Origin: Chinchilla lanigera
Lineage: Eukaryota > Chordata > Mammalia > Rodentia > Chinchillidae
Length of the DNA stretch: 64,000 nucleotides
NCBI RefSeq assembly: GCF_000276665.1
Contig: NW_004955425.1
Coordinates: forward strand, 25,228,996-25,292,995
Direction of reading: 5' to 3'
Under the pieces are notes generated by a model that saw only the letters and a list, made by a program, of their open reading frames with translations, was not told the origin of the DNA and ran no database searches. Numbering within the stretch: position 1 is the first letter of the stretch; the number at the start of each line of letters is the position of its first letter. The position numbers and the translations under genes were made by a program. Of this stretch, positions 12,443 to 23,099 are shown piece by piece.

Positions 12443-12590
12443 GCTTTTTTTTTGAGACAGGGTTTCACTATGCAGTTCAGGCTGGCCTTGAACTCACTTT
12501 TTAGCCTAGGCTGAACTCGAATTCCCAGCAATCCTCTTGCCTCAGCCTCCTGAGTGCCGGGATTACAGGTGTGCGCCACCACGCCCACCC
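12443..12590 (-). mobile_element. B1 SINE
   Basis: Antisense B1 with target duplication tctttagcttt at 12432-12442 and 12591-12601. Confidence 0.9.
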
Positions 12591-12950
12591 TCTTTAGCTT
12601 TTTAAACAGATTAAAATGGGAAATAAAATCCAAGTATGGAATGATTGAATGATTAAAAGAAATAACATTAAAGTGGCTTGTACCATTCATGGCACATAAT
12701 AGACTCTTATATTTCTTTATATTATAAAGCATTTGCACTGGAGAGAAAACCTGAATTCCCCCCAAAAAAGAAAGAAAAAGAAATAGTAAGAGAATCTGGC
12801 TTTGTCACAGACGAGACAAGGATACAGTTGACCAGTTAGAGCCAGGATATGTGTAATACGCTGTTTGAACAGATTCTCATGTATTTCCTATAAGATTTCC
12901 TTCTACCAACTAATTTTGTTTCACAGCTTGACTTTCTGTGCTTTCTACAT

Positions 12951-13102
12951 ACTTTTTTTTTTTTTGAGACAGGGTCTCACTATGCAGTTCAGACTGGCCT
13001 TGAGCTCACTTTTTAGCTCAGACTGGCCTCGAACTCCCAGTGATCTTCCTGCCTCAGCCTCCCAAGTGCAGGGATTACAGGTGTACGCTACCACATCCGG
13101 CT
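12951..13102 (-). mobile_element. B1 SINE
   Basis: Antisense full-length B1, from poly(T) plus gagacagggtctcactatg to cacatccggct. No clear target duplication. Confidence 0.88.
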
Positions 13103-13344
13103 GGTCTATATATTCTTGACAGACTTTTTTTTCTTCTTCTGTTTGTTTTGTTGTTCTACTTGATTTTTTGTTTTTGTACTACAACTTACTGGTTTTTAAA
13201 AGTATGTAGTATATTGTATATACAGTAAAATTTAACCTTTCTAAAGTGTCTAGTTTTTGTAAACACATCATCATGTAATCATTACATTACAATACAGAAT
13301 ATTTCTATCACTCCAGAATGTTCTCTCCTGTCAAGTTGATGTCA

Positions 13345-13735
13345 GTACCTCCTTGCTGGCGTTTGGATGTTGAATTTCTCCCCCGGCCCATGTGTTAAAG
13401 GCTAGATCCAGGGTGGTACTTTGGGAGGTGGTGGAACCTTTAGGAAGTGGGGATGAGTGAGAGATCTTTAGTCCTTGAGGGTATGCTCTCAAGGGGCTTG
13501 TGGGACCCGGTCTGGCTCTTTTCTGTCTGCTTCTTTGCTTCCTGGCTCGTGAGATCAGCAGTTTGCTCTGCCATGTGCTTCTGCCATGATGTAATGTTCT
13601 CATGAGATGTCCAGAACAGTGGGACCACTTGATCTTGGGCAGGAACCCACAGAACCATGAGCCCCCACAACAAAAAAAAAACCTTTTCTCTTTATTGCCC
13701 CACATATTTCATTACATCAATGGGAAGCTAATATG
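13345..13735 (+). mobile_element. MaLR LTR (MLT1-like) nested in L1
   Basis: Shows the MaLR LTR layout: gtttggatgttgaatttctc near the start, tttgggaggtggtgga, gctcgtgagatc, and a gggaagctaata-like end. Old L1 sequence resumes on both sides. Confidence 0.6.
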
Positions 13736-13841
13736 TTCCTCTGTCCCCAACTCTGGTAGCCCCTGTTCTAAAATGTCATATAAGTGGAATTGTACAGTAT
13801 GTAGCTCTTTGTGTCTAGCTTTTCACTTAGTATAATGCTTT

Positions 13842-13962
13842 TTTTTCCCTTACTGAGACAGAGTCTCGCTGTGCAGTGCAGGCTGGCCTCGAATTCCACA
13901 ATGATCTTCATGCCTCAGCCTCCTGAGTGCTGGGATCACAGGCATGTGCCACTATGCCTGGC
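13842..13962 (-). mobile_element. B1 SINE nested in L1
   Basis: Antisense B1 with a 14-bp perfect target duplication (tagtataatgcttt) at 13828-13841 and 13963-13976. Confidence 0.92.
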
Positions 13963-14129
13963 TAGTATAATGCTTTAGAGAGTCAGTCATGGTCCTTCCT
14001 GTTTCCTTGACTTGTTCCTTTTTATTGCTGAATACTGTTTCACTGTCTGAATATACCACTGTTTATCTACTCACTGTTTGGTGCACATATGTTTGTTTAG
14101 TTGGGGGTTACCATAAATAAGGCTGTTGT

Positions 14130-14745
14130 ATTACTTAGGTTTCTCTAGAGGAACAGATTCAATGTGAAACACATGTATGATTATACAAGGGACTTATTAG
14201 GTAAGCTTGCAGGATCAGAATTAGAAGGTGAGACAGTGTCTGCCTTAAGGATCAAACAGAAGTCCAAAATTGCTGTCTTTGCTGTGGAAATTCAGAGAAT
14301 CCAGTAGCAATCAAAGGTTGAAGGCAGAGGTTTGTTGCGAATTTGAGAACAGCCTGGGCTACAAAGTGAGCTCAAGGCCAGCCTAAACTGCATAGTGAGA
14401 CCCTGTTTCAAAAAGACCAAAAAAAAAAAAAAAGAAAAAAGCAAAAAGATTGAAGGCTAGAAGGTTACTGCAGAATGGCCCGTGTGAGTCCGTGTCAGAC
14501 GTGAAAAAGCCTGTGCTAAAAGCTTGACGGAACTGGAGACTGACACCCAAAGGCAGTGCCAAAGATGAGCTTCTCCGAGAAAAGCGAAACACTTCCTGCC
14601 TTTTAGTTCTCTCCAGTGTCATCTGCATCTGGGGGGGGGTCTTCCCAGTCTCAGTCATCCACAGAAGCACCCAGAATATACTGATCTGCTAGGTGGTTCT
14701 TACTCAAGTCAACATACCGAAGTTAATGATCACAGCTACTATAAA
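14130..14745. mobile_element. Old LTR (MLT2-like) nested in L1
   Basis: Starts with ttaggtttctctagagga and ends near tcaacataccgaagttaatg, both typical of ERVL-type MLT2 LTRs. It interrupts the old L1 and is itself interrupted by a truncated B1 (14326-14444). Confidence 0.5.
14326..14444 (+). mobile_element. B1 SINE, 5'-truncated
   Basis: Sense B1 lacking its head, ending with an A-run. Near-perfect target duplication aaaggttgaaggc / aaagattgaaggc at 14313-14325 and 14445-14457. Confidence 0.85.
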
Positions 14746-15084
14746 GAGTAATGCACAAGTTTGTTTAAACATGTTTTTATTTCTTTTGGACAGATACCTA
14801 GGAGTGAAACTGCTAGGTTGTATGGGAAGTGTATATAAGATCGTCAGAATTCTAGAGTGGTAGTAACATTACATTCCTACCAACAATGTATGAGAATTCC
14901 AGTTCACAGCAGTTTTGTCAGGACTTGGTGTTACCAGGATTTGGGGGGTTTTTTTTGCCATTCTGGTGGGTATATATTCAGTTTGTGGTTTCAGTTCATA
15001 TATTACTGAGAGTAATAATGTTAAACATCTTTTCATCAACTTGTTATTTATATCTCTTGTTTGTTCAGTTTTTTGTCTTTTTTC

Positions 15085-15130
15085 CTCCTGCCCTTCCTCC
15101 TCCCAGCATATCTTGTACCCGTCATTCATA

Positions 15131-15175
<45 letters not shown>

Positions 15176-15460
15176 TTGTAGTACATGAGGATCACATTCT
15201 TTATAGGGACTTGGTAGATTTACACAGCACTTCACAGCACCTGCCTTCAATTTCATTGCCCTCTGCGCCCTTCCTCCTCCTTCCAGCTCTTGGTTTCCCT
15301 CCCATTTGCCAAAGATCCAGCTCACCATTTTCCATTGTCTTTTATTTTGCACTTTATGTACAGTATTGGGATTCTCAATAAGAAAAACCATGTGATATTT
15401 AAGCATGTGTGTCTGATTTACTTAACATTATGGCCTTATTTGTCAATGCTGAATTATAAG
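15085..15460 (-). mobile_element. L1 3' end with TG microsatellite
   Basis: Complement of the common L1 3' end: gtacatgaggatcacattc, a pyrimidine block, ttgcactttatgtacag, then ccatgtgatatttaagc. The TG run lies in its A-rich tail region. Confidence 0.7.
15137..15173 (+). repeat. (TG)n microsatellite
   Basis: Uninterrupted TG dinucleotide run of about 18 units. It creates several overlapping spurious open frames on both strands. Confidence 0.97.
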
Positions 15461-16097
15461 AGTTCTTTTTATATCCTAGATACCATAGGTTTATGAATAT
15501 TTTGCAAATATTTTCTTACAAGCTTAAAAACTGACTTTTGTCTCTATCACCAAAAAAAAAAAAAAAATCACATTTGTATTTTTATTATATTTCCTGATTT
15601 TTGCTCTCAATTCTAAGGAACCTTTGAAAATACTTGTTTCAGAGTATAATGTATTCAAGTACCAGAGCTGCTATTCAATTTATTCTAGGTCGTATGTATA
15701 TATACAGGCAACACCTATCAGTGTTTTTTAAATTTTCATTTTTTAGTTCAGGTCTGCATGGCCTTCTGTTAATTAAAGTGACAAAGTTTTAGATGTAAAA
15801 TGATCTGCTGACAACTGTGAATTCACCAGAGAATATGACATTACATTGAGCTTCTTCCTTTGGAGTGAGAGCTGTGTAGGAGTGACCTTTGTCATTTTTG
15901 CATTGAAAGAAAAATCCATAGCTTATTTTAAAAATATCACACTTGTAGAGATTTGACACTTAAAGAAAAAAGATCACTTACGAATTGGTTATAATGAACC
16001 AAGAGCCCATGAAGTTATGTATGGCCAGGTGAGACTCATCCAGAGCTTAAGGGAGTTTCTGAGGTGATAGTGTCTTACAGGTAAGAAATATGGTTTA

Positions 16098-16194
16098 GGG
16101 GCTGGGGATTTAGCTCAGCGGCAAAAGCGCCTGCCTGGCAAGCGCAAGGTCGTGAGTTCGGTTCCCGGTACCGGAGAAAAACCAAAAAAAAAAA
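16098..16194 (+). mobile_element. ID SINE, young
   Basis: Sense ID: gggctggggatttagctcag (tRNA A-box region), then ggtcgtgagttcggttccc (B-box region), ggtaccgg and an A-tail. A perfect 15-bp target duplication (aagaaatatggttta) occurs at 16083-16097 and 16195-16209. Confidence 0.95.
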
Positions 16195-16329
16195 AAGAAA
16201 TATGGTTTATTAGTGATTCTTAAAAACGTACATATAAACCCAGTCTCATTAAGTGAGGTTGTTTACTGTTGTGAAAGATTTCAGGTGCTTTCATTTCGCT
16301 TTTAAGAAATTCGGAAATTCGTTTTTCAG

Positions 16330-16985
16330 AATACTGTGGTTTTTATTAAAGATCTTTCATGTCCTTTGTTAGGTTAATTCTTAAGCACTGTATTTAATTT
16401 TTCTTGAGGCTATTATGAATGGTATTGTTTTACTGATTTCTTTGTCATTGAGTTCATTATTGGTGTACAGGGACACTATTGATTTTCATGTGTTGAATTT
16501 TTGTCTTGCTACATTGCAGAACTTGGTTATTCTGGGAGTCATTTAGTGGAATTTTTGGGGTATTCTGTATAAAGGATGATGTCATCTGCTAATAATAATA
16601 GTTTTATTTCTTCCTTTCCTATATGCATTCCTTTGATTTCTTTCTCTTGCCTGATTGCTCTGGGTAATATTTTGAGTACTGTATTGAACAGGAGTAGTGA
16701 TAGTGGACATCTGTGTCTTGTGCCTGATTTTATTTTTCTGTTTTTGAGACAAGGTTTCCTGTGTAGTTCAGGATGGCCTTGAACTCACTGTGTAGCCTAA
16801 AATGGCCTCTCATTTGCAGCAATCCTCCTACCTCAGCCACCACAGTGCTGGGATTACAGGCAAGTGCCTGATTTTAGAGGGAATGCTTCCAACATTTTCC
16901 CCTATTTAATATGATGTTGGCAGTGAATTTGTCATAAGTGACTTTAATCAGATTGAAATAAGGTCCTTCTTATGTTGGAGATCGT
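16330..16985 (-). mobile_element. L1 ORF2, inverted 5' segment (reverse transcriptase)
   Basis: The reverse strand reads L1 ORF2 reverse transcriptase sequence. The catalytic box is visible as ADDIILYTE (near 16565-16595, complement). Frameshifts are present. A B1 is inserted at 16733-16863. It joins head-on to a forward ORF2 segment at about 16985. Confidence 0.8.
16733..16863 (-). mobile_element. B1 SINE nested in L1
   Basis: Antisense B1 inside L1 ORF2. A perfect 13-bp target duplication (gtgcctgatttta) lies at 16720-16732 and 16864-16876. Confidence 0.93.
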
Positions 16986-17985
16986 GAATGGATGTTGGAG
17001 ATAGAAGAAGATAGCATCAAAAAATGGAAACATGTCCCCTGTTCCTGGATAGGCAGAACCAATATTGCCAAAATAACTGTACTGCCAAAACTGACATCTA
17101 GATTTAGTGTAATCCCAGTCAAAATACCAACACATTCCTCACAGAACTAAGGGGGGAAAATTCTTAATTTTATATGGAACCACAAAGCAAGAAAGAGGCA
17201 CCACAACCCAGGATTTCAAGTTATATTACAAAGCTATGGTGATAAAATGCAGTATGATACTGGAACCAAAAAAAAAAAAAATCAGTGGAACAGAGTAGAG
17301 GATGCAGAAACAACTGTGGCATATTCAGCCACCTGGTCTTTGACAAAGAATCAAGAAACATAAGGATACCCTCTTTAACACATGGTAGTGGGAAAACTAG
17401 TTATACACATGCAGGAGACTGAATATAGACCCATATCTGTCATCATGTACTAAAATAAAATCATAATGGATGAAAGACCTGGATGTTAAAATAGAAGTAC
17501 TTAATTTGTTGGAAGTATTATAGGTAAAAGTTGGGACATAGGCATAGATGAGGACTTTCTAAACAGAACTCCCACTGTGTAAGAAATAATGCTGTATCAA
17601 GAATGAACAGTTGGGTCTATATCAAATTTAAAAGCTTCTGCAGAGAAAAGGAAATGACAGAGTGGAGATAAACTACGTAATGGGAAAAAATTTTGCCAGA
17701 TATATAAAGAACTCAAAAAATTAGATCCCCCAAAGTAAAAGACACAATTTTTAAAAATGGACAATTGAAATGAATAGACATTGCTCTGAAAAAGAAGTAC
17801 AAATGGCTAGTAAATACATGAAAAAATGTTCAACATCTCTGGTCATAAGAGAAATGCACAGTAAAACAACACACTGAGATTACATTTTACTCCATTAAGA
17901 ATGGCTGTCATCAAGAAATCAAATAGTAACAAATGCTAGCGGAGCCATGGGGAAAAGGAATTCTGCATTGTTACAGAAAACTGTT
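16986..17985 (+). mobile_element. L1 ORF2, forward segment (C-terminal part)
   Basis: Continues the same L1 in the opposite orientation. Downstream ORF2 sequence (aatggaaacatgtccc, ggcagaaccaatattgcc, then tttgacaaagaatcaag) is followed to a 3' cut near 17985 with no A-tail. It carries several stops and a 14-A run, so it is inactive. Confidence 0.82.
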
Positions 17986-18189
17986 TCTGTAAACTCTTGA
18001 TATTTAAAGGACACAAAATCCTTGTATCACTTTATAGTTTAAAAAAAATGCTCTTGTTGGCTTTGTAAAAGTCTGTTACTTATCTGATTCTTTTGCTTTT
18101 ATAATTTTTCTTTTTTTACCAGAAGGCTTTAAGATTTTCATCTTTGAAACCTAACAGTTTTACTATTATATGTATCAGAGTTTATTGTC

Positions 18190-18290
18190 TTCAATGTGTT
18201 AGTAGCTTTCTATCACTATTACAGAATACCTGAGACAATCAATTGAAAGGAGGAAAGGTATAGTCAATTCTTGTAAGGAATAAAAGTACA
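18190..18290 (-). repeat. MaLR LTR fragment
   Basis: Contains tatcactattacagaatacc and gagacaatcaattgaaagg, the outer end of a MaLR-type LTR in complement. It is cut off by the following L1. Confidence 0.45.
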
Positions 18291-18339
18291 TGCATCTTTA
18301 CCAGGATAAAGTCTGTAATTTTTGTGGTATACTTTTTCT

Positions 18340-18960
18340 TAACCTTTTTTTTTTAATTACTGAATGTTTGCAGTACAAAGTGATTACATTCACATTGGGG
18401 AGGGGGTTAGTACATGTACCTAACACACCTTCTTTTTCCTTCCAAGTCCCCTCCTCTCCCTCCCTGCTCCCTCCCCATCTCAATCCCTTTCACATTTGGA
18501 AAAGATCTCCTATTTTCTATTATTTATATTTTATTTTGCTCTTTAAATTATTTATACCATGGATTTTTCCCATATGAGAAGTCATGCAATATTTAATCAT
18601 GTGTGATCATTTCACTCAACATTATGGTCTCAAGTGCATCTATATTCCTACAAATAACTCATATTTATCCTTTATGGTGTAGTACTTTATTGCATATAAA
18701 TACCACGTTTCCTTTATCCATTCATCTCTCAGTGGATATATAGGCAGCTTCCAAGATTCAGTATTGTGAATTGTTGCTGCTATAAACATGGGCATATATC
18801 ACTGTAACATGATATCTTTAAGTCTTTGAAGAAGATATCTAAAAGGAAAGTAGTTTTAGTTCCTTGAGGTTTCTCCACACTGATTTCTATGGTGGTTGTA
18901 CTTCAAGTTTGCATTCTCACCAACAATGGATGGGTGAGAAAGATTTATATTAGTATTAAT
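18340..18960 (-). mobile_element. L1 3' end
   Basis: Complement of the shared L1 3' end (gtacatgtacctaacacacc, pyrimidine block, tatttatcctttatggtg, tctcaccaacaatggatgg). Confidence 0.8.
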
Positions 18961-19268
18961 TGGCTTACTAAAACTCATTTCTTCATTTTTCATAATTGAA
19001 AATGTACTTAGATGTACGAGTTTGCTTTTTAATTAGCAGAGATAGATGAACTCTCTTTTTAAAAAACTTGAAAAATGAAATTTAATATTTTCTTTAATTG
19101 TCAGTGCAGGCAGAAATCATGCCAATTGTTAGTACCTGTGACTTTTTCACTAAGCATAATTACATACAGTACATACTCACATGGCATTACATGCGTTACG
19201 TACATCTCAAAGTGTTATTGGCCACTAGATAGTTTTAGTGGATTGACAACTGTTGGTCAACGTGTAAT

Positions 19269-20110
19269 ACCCAGCTGAACTGACTCAGCGTGGTGCTGGG
19301 TATGGAGAGACCCACCTGAGGATTGTTGCCAGCAGCATGAGAAGCAGAACGGGAGTTTAGAGGCTGTTGGGAGCAGTTGGGTGCTGTGAGAAGCTGTAGG
19401 GAGCTGTTGGTTCTCTTGGAGGAGCTTGTCATGCTGGCTTTCCTGATGAACTTGGCTGCTCTCATTGTCCGAGGAGCTCGGAACTTTGTTGACACTGAGA
19501 ATAGCTTTGGTTCACTTTGGCTGAGCTCTGGTCCTCACTTTGAGCATCGCTTCCTGGCTCTGGAGGGGAAGATGGTGCACTGCTCAGTCTCCTGGAAAAG
19601 CTTGTCGCGTTGGCTTTCCTTATGGGAACTCGGCTTTTCTCATCATCGGAGGAGCTCAGGACCTCACTGTTGCTGAGGATGGCTGTGGTACTTTTTGGGG
19701 GAGCTCTGGTTCTTATTTTGCATGTGGTTTCCTGGCTCCAGTGTAGATCCTTCAGCCTGTTAGCACACATCCTTCATCCTGCTGGCACAGACTTTCTAGC
19801 TTCCACCACTGACCTTGGGGCCTTCCCGGCGCAAATCTGTGAAACAGGCCTGCATGAGACGTTGTCATAAGCTCTGGGCCTCCAGTTGGATTCAGGAGAG
19901 GCATTGTTATTGGCTTTACGTCTTCAGTTGGACTCATGCAGGACATTGTCACAGGATCCAGGCCCTCACCTGGATTCTTTGGTCTTTAGTGTGTGGACAG
20001 ATTTCCTGCACTCTCTTTGTATATGATTCTTTAGGTGACTATTATAAACAGTCTTATAAGTGTCCTGTATTATATTGTTTCTCCTTGCAAAACCCCAAAC
20101 CACCACAATA
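19269..20110. repeat. Unclassified ~842-bp element with internal tandem repeats
   Basis: A GC-richer island in AT-rich intron. Two ~180-bp units can be aligned (about 19381-19560 and 19561-19740, both ending tcctggctc). Further right, three ~44-bp units lie at about 19858-19985. GTAAT flanks both ends (19264-19268 and 20111-20115), which may be a 5-bp target duplication. The architecture suggests a solo LTR with repeated U3 sequence, but TG/CA ends are not evident. No coding content is supported. Confidence 0.6.
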
Positions 20111-20183
20111 GTAATGTGTTAATTTAAATTTGTATTGAGTTCTCTATAGTTGATTGTCTTTATAGTCATATGTTTTCTTTTAT

Positions 20184-20269
20184 TTATTTTTTTGTTGGTA
20201 CTGGAAATCGAACTCACAACCTTGCACCTGCTAGGCAGGTGCTGTGCCACAGAGCTGTATTCCCAGCCC
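20184..20269 (-). mobile_element. ID SINE
   Basis: Antisense ID (ggtactggaaatcgaactc to attcccagccc). Short target duplication tcttttat at 20176-20183 and 20270-20277. Confidence 0.83.
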
Positions 20270-20439
20270 TCTTTTATACTTTTCAAAGCATTGTTCTGAG
20301 AAAGTCTGAAGATTTCATCAGATTTACACTGGGGTATAGGAACCCTTATAGTGCAGAGGACTACAGAGAACATTTTCTTTTTTTACACAGAACATTTTCA
20401 TAGCACTACACTTATGGGTTTTTTTTTTTTGAATGTATT

Positions 20440-21077
20440 GTTAATGCCTTTAAATAATTTAAGATGAAAAAATTACCGGAATTTCCAAAGTGTAGTGACG
20501 TCAGGCCCAGTCATGAAAAGAAAGGATGCGCTATGTACAGTTAATAATAACTAAATTTTAGAAGGCTGTACAGATAGATGAATGTATTAAGATAGATGAA
20601 TGGATTAAGAAAAAATTACCTGAATTTCCAAAGTGTAGTGATGTCAGGCCCAGTCAAGAAAAGAAAGGATGTGCTATATATAGTTAATAACAGCTGAATT
20701 TCAGAAGCTTGCACAGATAGATAAGTGGATTAAGAAAATGTGGGGGTATGTGTGTACAGTGGAGTACTACGCTGCCATAAAGAAGGAAAAACTTGAACCA
20801 TGTATAGGAAAACAGATGCACCTCAAGACCATAATTTTAAGTTAAGTAAATCAGGTATACAAGTGTAAATACTGCATGGTTTATTTTGTTTGCGAAACCC
20901 AATACAAAGTAGAGAGATAAAACTTTCTTGTGTGGGAAAGAGATCAAGAGTTGGAGTCAGGGGAGTATAAGGGGATGAGAAAAGAGTTAAGATATGTTAC
21001 GTATATGTACCACTCCACAAGAAATGTAATTATATACGGCAAACATGTACTAAAATGATGAAAATTGGAAAAAAAAA
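20440..21077 (+). mobile_element. L1 3' end with 143-bp tandem duplication
   Basis: Sense L1 tail: gtgtacagtggagtactacgc followed by the AT-rich 3' UTR and a terminal A-run. A 143-bp block is tandemly duplicated (aattacc starts at 20471 and again at 20614), about 90% alike by eye. Confidence 0.8.
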
Positions 21078-21119
21078 TGCTTCCTATCTGTTGTAACTTG
21101 TTATTTTCATTTTTTCAAA

Positions 21120-21470
21120 TCAAACTTGCAATAATTATGTGTTTTAAATTAAGTTTATTTTGTTACATTTTAGGTATACGTAATGATCACATTCATCATA
21201 GGGAATTTGTACCTATATGTGATCTCTCTTGATATTTTCCCCTTCTCCTACTCTCCCTTCGACCCTCTTCCCCCACTGTGTTACAAAAGCTAGTTTCCAT
21301 TTTTTCCTTCTTTTGTTTTATTTTCTTTTCCCTTCCTTCCTTTCCCCTTCTCCCCCTCCCTAGTGCCTCTTCCCATTTGAACATTTGCTTCCTGTAACAA
21401 TGTCTGTTATACATTTTGGTCCTTATTTACACTTTTGGTTTCTCACACCAGAGAAACAATGTGATAATAG
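21120..21470 (-). mobile_element. L1 3' end
   Basis: Complement of the same L1 tail (gtaatgatcacattcatcat, pyrimidine block). It lies tail-to-tail with the sense L1 ending at 21077. Confidence 0.78.
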
Positions 21471-21619
21471 TTATGTTTTTTATCTATGATAAAACATGAC
21501 TCTGTATGGACTATGATCACAAAATATGGTAAATGTTTAAATTTCTAAAAAAATCATTACAGTAAAAAATAAAAAGAGTGTGCTATATACCTGTCTTCCC
21601 ACTTTCAGACTCTCCTGTG

Positions 21620-21890
21620 TCTTAAAGCTCACCTCTCACCAGGCTTATTCTCACCTCCAGTCATGCTGTAGTTCTTTCAGTCTCTTGAATGCTCTTTCCT
21701 GTAATAGATGTTTTTCTTACTGTGAAGAATGTTCTTAGTTTTCTTCTTTAGTCTTTTATTCTATGTCATCCTTCCTCTCTTGGCTCATGTACTACTTCCT
21801 TGGAACCCTTTCCTGACCTATAGGATTTCATTACATCTATTTGTTTTATAATTTTGTACACCTTTGTAGTGTATATTATATAGAATTCAG
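21620..21890. repeat. L2 fragment
   Basis: Contains tccttggaaccctttcctgac and cacctttgtagtg, resembling the L2 3' end. It is ancient and the borders are uncertain. Confidence 0.45.
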
Positions 21891-22465
21891 TACATATATA
21901 TAATGTTTACAAGTCAAGTCAGAGTAACAAACATTTTCATCACTTTACATATTATGTTAGGAAATTCATACCCTTGTAATAATTTTGAAATGCATCATAG
22001 AAGTAATTACTGTGCTATAGAAAAAGTAGAGCTAATTCTTCTTTGTGCTTTGGTGCACCTTATTTACCTTCTTTCTGTCCTTTGTCTTCCCTGCGTTTCT
22101 CAGTCTCTGGTGACAGTTTTGCATTTTGGGTCTTCTAGAGAACATGGTTACATCTTTTATGACAGGCTTTTTCAACAGCTTGCCATTCTTAAGTACAGCT
22201 TGTTACAGTTGCAGGTTTACATTCATTTGTGAGTATTTGGTAAATAAATGTAAGCTCTGCAGAGTTAAGGACTGTGACTGTTCATTCTCCACGTTGTGTC
22301 CTAAGCGTCTTGAATGCTGCTTGATAAATCGTATATGCTTATAAATATTTGGTTAGTTGGTTAGTTGCATGGATTGATAGATGAATGAATTATAGCTGTT
22401 CAACAGAAACATAATGTAAGTTACAAATACAAGCCACCTACGTAATTAAAATTTTTCTAGTAGCC

Positions 22466-22467
<2 letters not shown>

Positions 22468-22501
<34 letters not shown>

Positions 22502-22663
22502 TCTTTTTGGAACAAGGGGCTTGCTATGCAGTTCTGGCTGGCCTTGAGCTCACTTTGTAGCCCAGGCTGGTCTCAGACTGGCAACAATCTCCCTGCCTCA
22601 GCCTTCTTGGTGCTGGGATTACAGGCGTGTACCACCACGCCTGGCCTTTTTTTTTTTTTGTCA
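22468..22663 (-). mobile_element. B1 SINE
   Basis: Antisense B1 with ~33-T tail and a second T-run downstream. Target duplication ctagtagccac at 22457-22467 and 22664-22674. Confidence 0.9.
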
Positions 22664-22802
22664 CTAGTAGCCACATTTTTAAAAGGTGGAAAATATTTCC
22701 TTTAACTCAGTATACCCAAAATATTCTAATAAATGGTCATAAGAATTATTACTGAGCCATTTCATATTCTTTTGTACCAAGACTTAAAATTTTAGTTTTT
22801 AA

Positions 22803-22983
22803 ATTGGGCACGGTGGTACATGCTTTTAATTCCCACATGTGGGAGGGTAAGGCTAGAGGACTGCAAGTTTGAGCCCAATCTGGACAATTTAGCAATTTAG
22901 GGAGACCCTGTGTCAAAATATACAAGGGCTGGGACTGTAGCTCAGTGTGAAAGTCCTGTATTTGATCCCCTGTAAAACATACA
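22803..22983 (+). mobile_element. B1-dID dimeric SINE
   Basis: Sense dimer: B1 (gggcacggtggtacatgc), an A-rich linker, then dID (gggctgggactgtagctcag) ending cccctgtaaaacatac. Confidence 0.75.
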
Positions 22984-23099
22984 CACAATTTCAGTTTTTA
23001 TTTTATACTTGTATCTCACTTCAGATTAGTCCCATTTCTACTGTGCAGTAGCTATATGTGGCTAATGACTACTGAGCTGGACAGCTCCAGTTGATATGT

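Larger units (their letters stand above)
13120..15085 (-). mobile_element. Old L1 3' UTR, split by nested insertions
   Basis: Three separated blocks (about 13180-13344, 13736-14129 and 14746-15060) read in order as the complement of one old mammalian L1 3' end (tcatataagtggaattgtac, ttattgctgaatactg, gatacctaggagtgaaactg). MaLR, B1 and a second LTR sit inside it. Confidence 0.65.

Noticed and set aside
15137..15173. Possible Z-DNA-type regulatory element
   Set aside because: A TG run of this size is common in mammalian introns and nothing around it suggests a function.
14869..15406. Several overlapping frames of 88-108 aa on both strands
   Set aside because: All run through the TG microsatellite and an L1 tail. 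The repeated Cys-Val and His-Thr dipeptides are artefacts.
16098..16194. Possible tRNA gene
   Set aside because: A- and B-box-like segments are present, but the A-tail, the target duplication and the repeated copies show an ID SINE; a cloverleaf with proper acceptor stem is not evident.
19235..20111. Cluster of 66-102-aa frames on both strands suggesting a small gene
   Set aside because: They result from the GC-richer, tandemly repeated 842-bp element. No single frame runs through its repeat units and no splice sites fit.
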